Shown piece by piece: positions 24,552 through 33,500 of a stretch of 64,000 nucleotides of DNA (position 1 is its first letter; every line of letters starts with the position of its first letter). A model generated the notes under the pieces. The model saw nothing but the letters and a program-made list of their open reading frames with translations. It searched no databases and was not told the DNA's origin. The position numbers and the translations under genes were made by a program. Where the stretch lies: assembly GCA_963665525.1 (NCBI GenBank), contig OY762280.1, forward strand, positions 124,001-188,000. The letters are read 5' to 3'. This stretch comes from UBA12077 sp963665525 (GTDB taxonomy: Bacteria > Bacteroidota > Bacteroidia > Bacteroidales > UBA12077).

Positions 24552-25581
24552 AAATATAGTAAATAATACTGTTTTCAGGGTTTTTACTCCTTTGTTTTAT
24601 GGAGTAACAATGTACATTTTAATCTTGTTGATTTTTGATAGGGTTGAGCAATTGTCAGAGAATTTCTTCTTCATTGAAGTGATCTTAAATGTTACTATAA
24701 CCTATTTGTTATTCGAATTTTTAAGATTATATATCTTGCAAGTTGAAAGGCGATGCCCACAAAATTGCAGTATTACGAATAGAATAATTATTCAGGGTGG
24801 AGGTAGTTTGTTCATATCACTAATACTTACATCCTTTGTCATATCTCTTTATTTTACAAAACTTGTTGGGTTTAATACTTTTAGAACAGAATTGATTGTG
24901 TTTAATACTGTATTTCTTATTACTAGTATTTTATATAATATGGTATATTTTAGTTTCTTTTACTTAAACAGGATTAATGTTACACAACTTGAAAAAGAAG
25001 ATATATTAAGAAAAAATGTTGAAATAGAATTAGATACTTTTAAAAATAAGATTAATCCTGATTTTTTGTACGATAGCCTGGAAACATTGATAAGTATATC
25101 AAAGAAAAGTCTTGACGAAGCAGATGCATTTATTCTTAAATTATCAGAGGTATATAGAAATATATTATCTACTAAAAATAGCGATTTGGTTGATGTTGAG
25201 AATGAGTTAAAAATTGCTAGAGTGTTAGTAGAGTTATATAACTATAAGTTAAATAATAAACTTTACTTAAATATTAACGAAGAGATATTAAAAAAGGGAA
25301 TTAGCATTGTTTCCGGAACATTTGTGGTTGTTGTAGAAGATATTGTTAATCGAAGTATTATTTCTGAGATTCAGGATTTAAAAATTAATTGTAGTATCGA
25401 TAATGATTTCATTATAATTTCACATTCAGTGCAGAACAAGTTGATACAGGTGTTTTCGAAACAAACTGAAATTAATCATTTGCAGAAGGCTTATAGGTAT
25501 TATGGAAAGAATAGCTTATCTGTACATGAAGATGATCATATCCGAACTTATCATATCCCATTTTTTAAACAAGAAAATTAA
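24544..25581 (+). CDS. Degenerate LytS-like protein (pseudo-histidine kinase)
   Basis: A 345-residue protein with the same layout as the preceding kinase: four membrane segments (about 12-31, 42-63, 86-106, 117-140) and a LytS-like cytoplasmic half. Catalytic residues are lost: the phosphoacceptor motif reads INPDFLYDSLE, with D173 in place of His. The N-box reads VVVVEDIVNRS, with D266 in place of Asn, and there is no recognisable glycine-rich ATP-lid motif. The fold is otherwise kept and the frame is intact over its whole length, so it looks like a functional regulator or dimer partner of the active kinase rather than a decaying gene. Overlaps the kinase gene by 8 bp. Confidence 0.85.
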   Translation: MIRNIVNNTVFRVFTPLFYGVTMYILILLIFDRVEQLSENFFFIEVILNVTITYLLFEFLRLYILQVERRCPQNCSITNRIIIQGGGSLFISLILTSFVISLYFTKLVGFNTFRTELIVFNTVFLITSILYNMVYFSFFYLNRINVTQLEKEDILRKNVEIELDTFKNKINPDFLYDSLETLISISKKSLDEADAFILKLSEVYRNILSTKNSDLVDVENELKIARVLVELYNYKLNNKLYLNINEEILKKGISIVSGTFVVVVEDIVNRSIISEIQDLKINCSIDNDFIIISHSVQNKLIQVFSKQTEINHLQKAYRYYGKNSLSVHEDDHIRTYHIPFFKQEN

Positions 25582-25597
25582 ATCATAAGGTGTTATT

Positions 25598-26380
25598 ATG
25601 AGAATATTGATTATTGAAGATGAGAAACCGGCTGCTGAAAAGCTTGAGCTTTTATTGAAAAAGTACGATTCGCAGATTGAAATATTAGATCAAATAACAA
25701 CAGTTGAAAAAAGTATTGCATACTTAAAAAATAATCAGGCAGATATCGATCTAATATTTTTGGATATTCAACTTACAGATGGTTTAAGTTTTGATATTTT
25801 TAAGTCGATTAAAGTTGAGAAACCAATTATTTTTACAACGGCTTTTAACGAATACGCCATTGATGCATTTAAATTAAATAGTATTGATTACTTATTAAAA
25901 CCATTAAGTTACGATGATCTTTCGAAAGCGATGGATAAGATTAGTAGTATGAAAGATAATCTTCCTTCGGAGAAAGATTCACAATCTGCATTACCACTTG
26001 ATAAACTTGCAGAATTAATTGCAGGGGCAAATAATAAATATAAAACTCGTTATTTAGTAAAAATAGGTGAGCATATAAAGTCTATTGCAGTTGAAGATAT
26101 TTACTTTTTTTATGCAGAAGGGCGTACTGTTTTTATTATTAATAAAGAAAATCGAAAATTTATTGTTGATAACACACTGGAGGAATTAAGTAATCAGTTA
26201 GATCCTCAAAAGTTTTTCAGGGCTAATCGATCATTTATTATCAATTTTGATCATATCACTGATGTTGTGGTATATTCTACCAGTCGGTTACGAATAAAAT
26301 ATCCGCATGAGTTTGAAAAAGAGATTATTGTAAGTCGTGAAAAAGTTTCCGATTTTAAAGCATGGTACGGTGGCGAGTAA
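25598..26380 (+). CDS. LytTR-family response regulator
   Basis: A 260-residue DNA-binding regulator. The receiver domain (about 1-120) has the acidic pair in IIEDEKPAAEKLE, phosphoacceptor D56 (IFLDIQLTDG), Thr in TTAFNEYAIDAF and Lys in YLLKPLS. A linker of about 35 residues leads to a LytTR domain (about 155-258) with the typical VEDIYFFYAEGRTVFI and FFRANRSFIINFDHI blocks. It lies 16 bp after the pseudo-kinase and completes the kinase/pseudo-kinase/regulator operon. Its binding site is not evident; LytTR proteins usually bind paired 9-10-bp direct repeats. Confidence 0.95.
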   Translation: MRILIIEDEKPAAEKLELLLKKYDSQIEILDQITTVEKSIAYLKNNQADIDLIFLDIQLTDGLSFDIFKSIKVEKPIIFTTAFNEYAIDAFKLNSIDYLLKPLSYDDLSKAMDKISSMKDNLPSEKDSQSALPLDKLAELIAGANNKYKTRYLVKIGEHIKSIAVEDIYFFYAEGRTVFIINKENRKFIVDNTLEELSNQLDPQKFFRANRSFIINFDHITDVVVYSTSRLRIKYPHEFEKEIIVSREKVSDFKAWYGGE

Positions 26381-26398
26381 AACTTATTTTAACAAATA

Positions 26399-28138
26399 CT
26401 AACTATTAATAGTTTTTTCAATTAATTCAAGTAAGAGGTCAATTATAATTGGTTTTGAAATATAACTTGTAAAGCCAGCCTGTAATATTTTATCTTCATC
26501 CTCGACCATTGCATAGGCCGTTTGGGCAATAACAGGAATGTTTTTATCTTCTTTCCTTATTTTCTTTATAGCCTCATAGCCATCCATTATTGGCATTTTA
26601 ATATCTAATAAAATCAAATCAATATTTGACTCTTTTTGAAATATTTCCAAGGTTTCTTTGCCATTAACACCCCATAAAATCTTTGTCCCGTAATTAACTA
26701 AAATGCTTTCTAAAAGTTTATAATTAAAATCTTCATCTTCACCAATTAAAATTGTTTTTCCAGACCAATTATACTGCTCTGTTAATTGAGTTTGTTTGGT
26801 ATTATTATCATTTGAATGACTGTCTTTATCTTGTTCTAAATCAAATGAAATATAAAATTCTGTTCCTTTTCCATATTCTGATTTTACTTCGATATTTCCA
26901 TTTAATAAATGAACCAGATTTTTTGTAATAGTAAGTCCAATTCCAGATCCTTCGTACATCTTTTCTTTAGAGTGTGCAAATTTCCTGAAACGATCGAATA
27001 TTTGTGGTAATTTTTCTTGTTTAATTCCAATGCCGGAATCTTTAATAAAAAACCTTAATTCTTTAGTTTTAGGAGTACTATTTTTTGAATTTACAGTAAA
27101 CCCGAACTCGATAAATCCTTTATTTGTAAATTTAATAGCATTCGATACAAGGTTTGATATAATTTGATACAGCCTTTTTTGATCTGTATTGAAATGAAGA
27201 TTAGAATATTCAGAAGGAATTGATAAATTAAAATCTACATTCGGTTGTAATTTCCCTTGATTTAAATGTGCCAAATGAATTTCATTTAGAATTTTAGCAA
27301 CATTACATTTCATTGGCCTAATATCTACTTGTCCAATCTCAATTTTTGAGATATCTATAATATCATCAACGAGGTTAAGTAAATATGTACATGAATTTCT
27401 AATAATATCGGTATATTCTTGGTTTTTAGATTCTAAATCATTTTGATCAATTAATAAACCCGAAAAACCTATGATTGCATTCATAGGTGTTCTAATCTCG
27501 TGCGACATATTTGATAAAAATGCAGTCTTCAATCGATCCGATTCTTCAGCTTTTTCTTTGGCTTCTTCTAATTCTTTAGTTCTTTTTTCTACTAGTTCTT
27601 CAAGATGATTTTTGTATTTTGATAATTCACTGTTTATTTGTACAATTTCTTCTAGTTGAGCCTGAATTTCCTCTTTTTGATATTGAATTTCATGTAGTTG
27701 AGCTTCAATCTTAGAATTCTTCCTGGAAATTTCTTCAGATTGTTTAATGATTTTCTTTTCTGCTATCTTCTGATTTGTAATATCAGAATCAATAATTATT
27801 AATTGGACAACTTTCTTGTTTTCAATGATTGGTGTAATGGTCGAAATTGCCCATTTTTCAGTATTATCTCTATTTATACTTTTTCGCTCAAACCGAACCG
27901 TTTCTTTATGTATAATGCTTTTTCCAAAGGCAACTTTCACTTCAGGATCTGTAAGTTTACCAAATATACTTTTACCTCTTTCCGAAACCAATTGCTCTAA
28001 GGTGTATCCATAGTAGTCTTTATAAGCATTATTAATCCACATAATATTTCCGTTATAATCTGTTATCATAACCGGATTATGAGTATCTAAGGCTACCTTA
28101 GCTAAGGTGGCTGAATCTATTTTTAGAATATCTGTCAT
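26399..28138 (-). CDS. PAS-containing hybrid sensor histidine kinase
   Basis: This 579-residue soluble hybrid kinase starts at ATG 28138; the TTG at 28174 only adds a non-conserved leader. Domain order: PAS (about 10-125, VMITDYNGNIMWINNAYKDY), a long coiled coil (about 130-205), HisKA with H213 in NMSHEIRTPMNAIIGF, HATPase with the GIGL-type motif (GSGIGLTITKNLV), and a receiver with D512 (LILLDIKMPIMDG). No membrane segment, so it senses a cytoplasmic signal. The built-in receiver implies phosphorelay to a partner not seen here. It diverges from the STAS/SEC14-like gene by 91 bp and converges on the LytTR regulator gene. Confidence 0.94.
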   Translation of the reverse strand: MTDILKIDSATLAKVALDTHNPVMITDYNGNIMWINNAYKDYYGYTLEQLVSERGKSIFGKLTDPEVKVAFGKSIIHKETVRFERKSINRDNTEKWAISTITPIIENKKVVQLIIIDSDITNQKIAEKKIIKQSEEISRKNSKIEAQLHEIQYQKEEIQAQLEEIVQINSELSKYKNHLEELVEKRTKELEEAKEKAEESDRLKTAFLSNMSHEIRTPMNAIIGFSGLLIDQNDLESKNQEYTDIIRNSCTYLLNLVDDIIDISKIEIGQVDIRPMKCNVAKILNEIHLAHLNQGKLQPNVDFNLSIPSEYSNLHFNTDQKRLYQIISNLVSNAIKFTNKGFIEFGFTVNSKNSTPKTKELRFFIKDSGIGIKQEKLPQIFDRFRKFAHSKEKMYEGSGIGLTITKNLVHLLNGNIEVKSEYGKGTEFYISFDLEQDKDSHSNDNNTKQTQLTEQYNWSGKTILIGEDEDFNYKLLESILVNYGTKILWGVNGKETLEIFQKESNIDLILLDIKMPIMDGYEAIKKIRKEDKNIPVIAQTAYAMVEDEDKILQAGFTSYISKPIIIDLLLELIEKTINS

Positions 28139-28229
28139 GAAGTTATTGTAATATGCATATGAAGATAAAACCAATTTTACGAAAGATGATAAAAATTGTT
28201 TAAATTTATATTGATTTTAAATATTAGTT

Positions 28230-28652
28230 ATGCAAAAAGATATTGATCAACCTACTTATTCCGAAAATCATTTCATTAGAATAAGATTTATACCTGAAAA
28301 GAATTACATTGAAGAGGTATGGAAAGATTTTGGTGAAGATGAAGAGATTGTTATTGCAAAAACTAGATTTCTTGAAATTCTTCATAATACAAAGGCTAAA
28401 GCATATTTATCTGACCTTAGAAATTTTAAGGGTGCATCTCCTGAAAATCAACTTTGGATAAGAGATGTGTGGTTTCCAGAAGTATACAAGGCAGGTCTGA
28501 GAATGATTTCTTATTTAGTAAAAGAAGATATTTTTGCTAATTTCTCTATAGAAACAGCAATAGGTGGAGAATATGCAAAAAAAATTGAAATGCGTAAGTT
28601 TATAACTTATGAAGAAGCTGAGGGATGGCTTTTAAATGAATTAAAAATTTAA
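28230..28652 (+). CDS. STAS/SEC14-like small protein
   Basis: A 140-residue soluble protein. The pattern, a beta-rich first half, then AYLSDLRNFKG, then WIRDVWFPEVYKAGLRMISYLV, and finally a C-terminal helix after YEEAEGWLL, matches the SpoIIAA/SEC14-like STAS domains annotated in many Bacteroidota. Such domains bind lipids or act as switch proteins in signalling. It is next to the divergent hybrid kinase and 62 bp ahead of the AraC-type regulator, so a signalling link is possible. No catalytic residues are visible. Confidence 0.65.
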   Translation: MQKDIDQPTYSENHFIRIRFIPEKNYIEEVWKDFGEDEEIVIAKTRFLEILHNTKAKAYLSDLRNFKGASPENQLWIRDVWFPEVYKAGLRMISYLVKEDIFANFSIETAIGGEYAKKIEMRKFITYEEAEGWLLNELKI

Positions 28653-28714
28653 TTGCATATAATAAATGTAATTCATTTTATTAAAAGCTAATATGCAAAG
28701 ACTTCCTTGAGAAT

Positions 28715-29899
28715 ATGATAAATACGTTATCTCCAATTGATTATAAAGTTGATATTTTTGCGTTGTTCATGCTGCTTGGCATTGGACAAGGGCTTTTTTT
28801 ATCATTTGTTTTTTTTATTAAAAAAAACAAAAATAACTCATCAAATATTTATTTTGGAATATTACTCTTGTCAGCATCATTATCAATTATTGAGATTTTT
28901 CTTAATTATACACACTATATACTAAATATTATATCTCTTTTTAGTTTTGCGAACTCCTTTGTGTTTTTATCTGGCCCATTGCTGTTCATCTATGTATATA
29001 TGCAACTTTATGGGAAGCTGAGTTATAAATGGTTACATTTTATCCCGTTTGCTTTATATTTTATATATTACCTGTTTTACTTTAATTTACAAACAGAAGC
29101 TCTAAAGTATAATGCGTATATTTATGCATATAATGTTGATTTGCCATTGATTAGTCAGGCTGAACGAAGAAGCTATTTTTTTATTAATTCCCTTAAAATT
29201 CAACCTTATTACTCATTATTGTCACTAGTTCATTACTGTATTTACCAGTTAAGCTTATTGTACATAGTTTTAAAATACTTTTCTAAAAGATCAATTAAAT
29301 TTTTCTCAATAAATGATTTAAGGTTAAGATGGATACGGAATTTAATTATAATCTTCTTGTTAATGTTTCTGATATCGGGTGCTGTGAGACTTACAGTAGA
29401 ATTGAGTACGCTTAATTATTTAGGAGGTACCATGCTGGCAGGTGTTATATACATTATTAGTTTTAATTATATTACTCGATCCGTTTTTTTTAAGGATGAA
29501 AGTTCGATTGAAAAAACAGCATTAAAATATGCTAAATCATCACTTTCTGATGATGAAAAAAGAAAGATTCTGAAAAAGATTAAAGAGATAATGGAATATG
29601 AGCAACTATATAAAGACAATATGGTTTCGCTTTCTATTTTGTCAAAAAAAGTAGGAGTGAGCTCAAATCATGTTTCTCAGGCAATTAATGAATGTTTACA
29701 ACAAAATTTTTATGATTTTTTAGCCTCATATAGAATAGAAGAAGCAAAGAAAATGCTGAGATCTAATAAATATAAAAATTTGACAATTGAGCAAATTGCT
29801 TATGAGGTTGGATATAACTCAAAATCAGCATTTTTTAAAGCTTTTAAAACGATTACTCACGAAAGTCCATCTTTATACAGAACTGGAAACAAAGAATAG
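28715..29899 (+). CDS. Seven-transmembrane AraC-family regulator
   Basis: This 394-residue membrane-bound transcription regulator has seven hydrophobic segments, at about 12-36, 46-64, 74-94, 104-122, 163-185, 208-227 and 233-253. A cytoplasmic linker and an AraC-type HTH follow (about 295-390). The first HTH helix pair is around VSLSILSKKVGVSSNHVSQA; the second carries the classic TIEQIAYEVGYNSKSAFFKA and FKTITHESPSLYR. The membrane part should be the sensor. A transglutaminase-like lipoprotein gene follows 112 bp downstream and may be its target, since direct repeats lie between them. The arrangement parallels the 7-TM LuxR regulator near the left end of the window. Confidence 0.92.
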   Translation: MINTLSPIDYKVDIFALFMLLGIGQGLFLSFVFFIKKNKNNSSNIYFGILLLSASLSIIEIFLNYTHYILNIISLFSFANSFVFLSGPLLFIYVYMQLYGKLSYKWLHFIPFALYFIYYLFYFNLQTEALKYNAYIYAYNVDLPLISQAERRSYFFINSLKIQPYYSLLSLVHYCIYQLSLLYIVLKYFSKRSIKFFSINDLRLRWIRNLIIIFLLMFLISGAVRLTVELSTLNYLGGTMLAGVIYIISFNYITRSVFFKDESSIEKTALKYAKSSLSDDEKRKILKKIKEIMEYEQLYKDNMVSLSILSKKVGVSSNHVSQAINECLQQNFYDFLASYRIEEAKKMLRSNKYKNLTIEQIAYEVGYNSKSAFFKAFKTITHESPSLYRTGNKE

Positions 29900-29912
29900 A
29901 CTCTTAATTCGG

Positions 29913-29946
29913 AAGTACTTTCCTATAAATAAGTAGTTCTTCCCTA
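29913..29946. promoter_or_regulatory. Imperfect direct repeats, candidate AraC-type operator
   Basis: AAGTACTTTCCTA (29913-29925) and AAGTAGTTCTTCCCTA (29931-29946) form an imperfect tandem repeat, 18 bp start to start. They lie just upstream of the candidate -7 box of the lipoprotein gene and just after the 7-TM AraC regulator gene. AraC-family proteins bind such direct repeats. Inference. Confidence 0.35.
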
Positions 29947-29979
29947 CATAAAAATACTTTAATCCTGATTGATATACTT

Positions 29980-29987
29980 AGGTTTGA
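29980..29987 (+). promoter_or_regulatory. Candidate -7 box for the transglutaminase-like gene
   Basis: TAGGTTTG matches TAnnTTTG exactly, 24 bp before the ATG at 30011. A TTTA at 29959-29962 is a weak -33 candidate. Confidence 0.5.
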
Positions 29988-30010
29988 TAAGTTTAACTAA
30001 AAAATATTAT

Positions 30011-30907
30011 ATGAAAAAAATTAAGATTATAGCTCCTTTAGCTATATTGATTTTGTTATCATCATGTCAACAATTTAAGTTGTCTTATAGAAAAGGCTTA
30101 AAGAAGAACTCTGAGTTTCTGGCAACATTACCAAATCCAGAGATTGAATTTGAATATAGTTCACCAAGTGATACTAATTTAGTATATCTTAGAAATAAGT
30201 ATAATTTAGATTCAGTAGCAGGTAATGGTAAAGATGTAGAAAGAATTATAAACCTAATGATGTGGGTTCATAATCTAGCTCCACATGCAGTTAATCCTTC
30301 ATGGCCTAGAACGCTCAATTCTTTAAATTTAATAGATATATGTGTAAATGAAAATATGGCTATTAATTGCTTCATGCATGCAGTTATATTAAATGATGTA
30401 TATCTTTCAATGGGTTACTATGCGCGATTTATTCATTTATGGTATACTCATTCTGGCGAATCGCATGTTGTCAATTCGGTCTATGTTCCTGATGTTAATA
30501 AGTGGATAATGATGGATGCTGATTTTGGAGCTTATTGTTTGGATGAAAAGGGTAATATCTTAAATCTGCCAGAGATTAGAAAGAAAATAATTAACAAAGA
30601 GAAAATTTATTTTAACGCTGGTTTGAACTTAGAAATACCAAGGTTCTTTAAAGCCCTTTGGGGTGGTGATGAAAACTCTTATGAATGGTATTTATCAAAG
30701 AATATCTTTATGTATTCAACTCCTGTTTTAAATATCTTTGATGTAAAATCTGATCAAACATCTGATGTAATAAGACTAATTCCAACCAAGTATGTTGAGG
30801 AAATTAATGTAAATAGACGAGAAAGAAAATACGAACGGCATCAATACTACTATACTGATAATGAAGATTTCTTTTGGCAGGTCCCCAATGATATAAATGA
30901 ATACTAA
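30011..30907 (+). CDS. Transglutaminase-like lipoprotein
   Basis: A 298-residue lipoprotein from ATG 30011 (an upstream in-frame start at 29969 would place 14 residues before the signal sequence and overlap the promoter box). Lipobox LLSSC makes Cys19 the lipid anchor. The core resembles the transglutaminase-like/papain-fold superfamily: C120 in AINCFMHAVILNDVYLSMGY, H152 in SGESHVVNSVYV, and D169 in KWIMMDADFGAY, in the Cys-His-Asp order. Bacterial members are proteases or amidases rather than crosslinkers; substrate unknown. Monocistronic, with its own promoter and terminator, next to the 7-TM AraC regulator. Confidence 0.8.
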   Translation: MKKIKIIAPLAILILLSSCQQFKLSYRKGLKKNSEFLATLPNPEIEFEYSSPSDTNLVYLRNKYNLDSVAGNGKDVERIINLMMWVHNLAPHAVNPSWPRTLNSLNLIDICVNENMAINCFMHAVILNDVYLSMGYYARFIHLWYTHSGESHVVNSVYVPDVNKWIMMDADFGAYCLDEKGNILNLPEIRKKIINKEKIYFNAGLNLEIPRFFKALWGGDENSYEWYLSKNIFMYSTPVLNIFDVKSDQTSDVIRLIPTKYVEEINVNRRERKYERHQYYYTDNEDFFWQVPNDINEY

Positions 30908-30910
30908 TTA

Positions 30911-30947
30911 AATAAAGAGGCACAAAACCTTTGTGCCTCTTTATTTT
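30911..30947 (+). terminator. Terminator after the transglutaminase-like gene
   Basis: A 13-bp stem (AAAGAGGCACAAA / TTTGTGCCTCTTT) with a 3-nt loop and a following T-rich tail. Confidence 0.9.
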
Positions 30948-31054
30948 AATATGAAAGCATAATTAATTTGAATTTATAATCACTAATAGCTAATATTAGG
31001 AAAACCTCTGTTTGGATATGAATAATGAATTTATTGGAAATTCCATTAGTTGTT

Positions 31055-33265
31055 TTAAACATTTAACCAATAACTTAACTTAAGCACAAACATGATGTCT
31101 CTTTGTCCGAAATTGTTTGTATAATAATTATTTGTGACTACAAAGTATATATCCGACATAGGTTTATATCTCCACTGTACCCTGCTGTTTATATTAAAGT
31201 TTTCTGCTTGTGTATTATATTGTAAGAAAGTTGTCCAAAAAAGCTTTTTGGAGAATGATATATCCGATTTTACTCCAACCAGATGCAAATTTTGATCGCC
31301 ATATCCTTTAGCGAGCTTTACCTGATTTAGCTCATATTGTAAACTAAAGTTCCCCCAAGGTTGAGCTCTAAAGTTTAATTCTGTTCCAAGCGTTAAATTT
31401 GTACCATTATAAAAAGAGCCAAAACCTGCAAATAATGATCCGCTTAGTTTTTTATTAGAACTGGTGCGGTAACGAGCAAAAAAGCCATTATAGTTATATT
31501 GTGCTGCAGGTAAATTATGATCACTATCGATAATAGCAGTTTCAAAAGGCAAGTTAACCATAGAAAAATAGTATCGAGCATAAATCCAGCTTCTATTATG
31601 GAATTGCATAAAATGATCAAGAACTAACTCATATTCTGTTAATTCGTTTTGAGTATTGTAAAAAGCATTGGCAAAGCCTCCAAAACGAAAACGACTGATT
31701 AAATTACTTTTTGGGTAAAAGGATATATTTTGTCGTGCATATATTTTTTTGTATCCCATTCGATACGAGGTATCCTCTAAAGCATCATAATTATATAAAC
31801 GAGGAGTAAAGCCAATATCGGCTATATAATCTCTATCCATTTGTGCAAGACGAACACATGTATATAATCTTTTAGTATTGTAATTGAGTTCAGCACTATA
31901 AAACCCACTACTGGTATGTTTTTCAGGAGTAAAGCTGTTATGGTAAACTGCTTGTGCTTGTGTATTGCCACTTTGCGATAAATAGCTAAACTCTATTCCT
32001 CCAACACGATTATAATCATTAGAAACAAATTGATTATCCTGAACTAATTGCCGATTCACAAAAAATGTTTTAATACAAGATCGCTTAAATACCTTTTGTT
32101 GAATAGAAGCAATGGCATAATTTTCTGCTTTTAAATTATTTTTAGCAGCCGTTTGTACATCCATAAAACCAATTCGTGTGTTTTCAGATATATTGCCACT
32201 AAGTCTTGCTCCTAAAATTATGGGCACATTCTCGTCATCTTTAATTCCAATTTTTCGAGTAAATATTGGGCGAGACTCATAAGTTCCTAAGTTGGAAAAT
32301 AAGTCACTGTTTTCTAAAAAGAAATTTCTTTTTTCAGGAAAATAAGGATTAAATCTAGAAAGATTCGTTATTTGCTGATCGACTTCAACTTGTGAAAAAT
32401 CTGGGTTTACAGTAAGGTCTAAATTTAATGAAGATGAAATAGCTACTTTAGAATCTAACCCAAAATTACCGGATGAAGTAGTTGGTATTCCATCTTCATT
32501 ATTTCTTTCAATACTTCCAAGAGTTGATGGTACAATGATAAACTTTTTAGAACTGTTTGCAGGTAAATCTTTAAAAACAATGCTACCAGTATAGCCAAGA
32601 TCAATTCCCTGAAAATTCATTGGAAATCTTGTCCAGGTTGAAAAAAGATTTCGTTTGATATCATTACGTATAAAGTTAATTCCCCATTCTTTGTTGCTAT
32701 TGTATTTCATTGAGTTAAAAGGGATGGCCATTTCAATTTCCCAGTGATCTTCTGCAATACTTACATCAGAATGCCAGATGTTATTCCAGTTAGCATCAAC
32801 GGAATTGTAGTTGCTCTTAACTGCAACTAATCCATCAAACTGTGCACCTCCTGCATTAACTCCGAATATATAACCATTATTTTTTGAGTTGATTGGATCT
32901 ATAAGAACGGCAAAGCCATCACTATTCCAAAATTCATCTTCAGAATCTCTTTTCAGTGTTTGGATAATTTTATTACTATTATTATCGTCAAGCTTTACTG
33001 CAAAGTATATGAAGTCTTCATCATAAGTTACTTTTACTTCAGTTTGATATTCAGATAATGAACTGTCAGAAGGCCAGTGATCCCAAAAATTATTAAAGGT
33101 ATACGCATTTTGCCATTCATCTGTATTAATTATACCGTCAATTTCAGGACTTACTTCTGCAGGTTCAATATTAGCAGTAAATTCTGCAATGTTAAACTCT
33201 AACTCTTTTGCATAAATATGTTGTGCTAATACTATGATAGTTATAATAGAAATTAATCTTTTCAT
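31055..33265 (-). CDS. DUF5916 protein with N-terminal CBM9-like domain
   Basis: A 736-residue exported protein from ATG 33265, where a normal signal peptide begins (MKRLIS, ending IYA); the upstream start at 33313 adds 16 residues that do not fit. A carbohydrate-binding-9-like domain follows (about 30-220, with PEIDGIINTDEWQNAY and DFIYFAVKLDD). The long beta-rich DUF5916 part (about 225-736) contains VNPDFSQVEVDQQ and FFLENSDLF, both typical of the family, and ends like an outer-membrane barrel. DUF5916 proteins are widespread in marine Bacteroidota and have no proven role; surface binding or uptake is often guessed. Monocistronic, divergent from the second LytS gene. Confidence 0.9.
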   Translation of the reverse strand: MKRLISIITIIVLAQHIYAKELEFNIAEFTANIEPAEVSPEIDGIINTDEWQNAYTFNNFWDHWPSDSSLSEYQTEVKVTYDEDFIYFAVKLDDNNSNKIIQTLKRDSEDEFWNSDGFAVLIDPINSKNNGYIFGVNAGGAQFDGLVAVKSNYNSVDANWNNIWHSDVSIAEDHWEIEMAIPFNSMKYNSNKEWGINFIRNDIKRNLFSTWTRFPMNFQGIDLGYTGSIVFKDLPANSSKKFIIVPSTLGSIERNNEDGIPTTSSGNFGLDSKVAISSSLNLDLTVNPDFSQVEVDQQITNLSRFNPYFPEKRNFFLENSDLFSNLGTYESRPIFTRKIGIKDDENVPIILGARLSGNISENTRIGFMDVQTAAKNNLKAENYAIASIQQKVFKRSCIKTFFVNRQLVQDNQFVSNDYNRVGGIEFSYLSQSGNTQAQAVYHNSFTPEKHTSSGFYSAELNYNTKRLYTCVRLAQMDRDYIADIGFTPRLYNYDALEDTSYRMGYKKIYARQNISFYPKSNLISRFRFGGFANAFYNTQNELTEYELVLDHFMQFHNRSWIYARYYFSMVNLPFETAIIDSDHNLPAAQYNYNGFFARYRTSSNKKLSGSLFAGFGSFYNGTNLTLGTELNFRAQPWGNFSLQYELNQVKLAKGYGDQNLHLVGVKSDISFSKKLFWTTFLQYNTQAENFNINSRVQWRYKPMSDIYFVVTNNYYTNNFGQRDIMFVLKLSYWLNV

Positions 33266-33451
33266 AGGCTGGTAAATTATAATTTCGAAATCAAATGTAT
33301 CAGTAAAAGACATTACTTTCAGAAATTATAGCTGGTTGGTACATGTCTGATGATATAAAGCTTTTTTCTTAGTGTTAATATAGTTAGGAGCAGATTTTAT
33401 GCAGTTAATCAGCGAGCTGATGTTGTCGGTCGAAATTTTAATAATTCATTC

Positions 33452-33486
33452 TTTTACCGTATATTAAAACATTATTTTTACCGTTG
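33452..33486. promoter_or_regulatory. Direct repeats TTTTACCGT upstream of LytS/LytTR pair 2
   Basis: TTTTACCGT occurs at 33452-33460 and again at 33476-33484, 24 bp apart. The second extends as ACCGTTG, close to the LytTR consensus half-site, and ends 16 bp before the LytS start. Such pairs spaced about two DNA turns are the usual LytTR binding layout, so autoregulation by the downstream regulator is a reasonable guess. The second copy also resembles a -7 box (TACCGTTG, one mismatch). Confidence 0.45.
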
Positions 33487-33500
33487 TAAATGATTTTATT

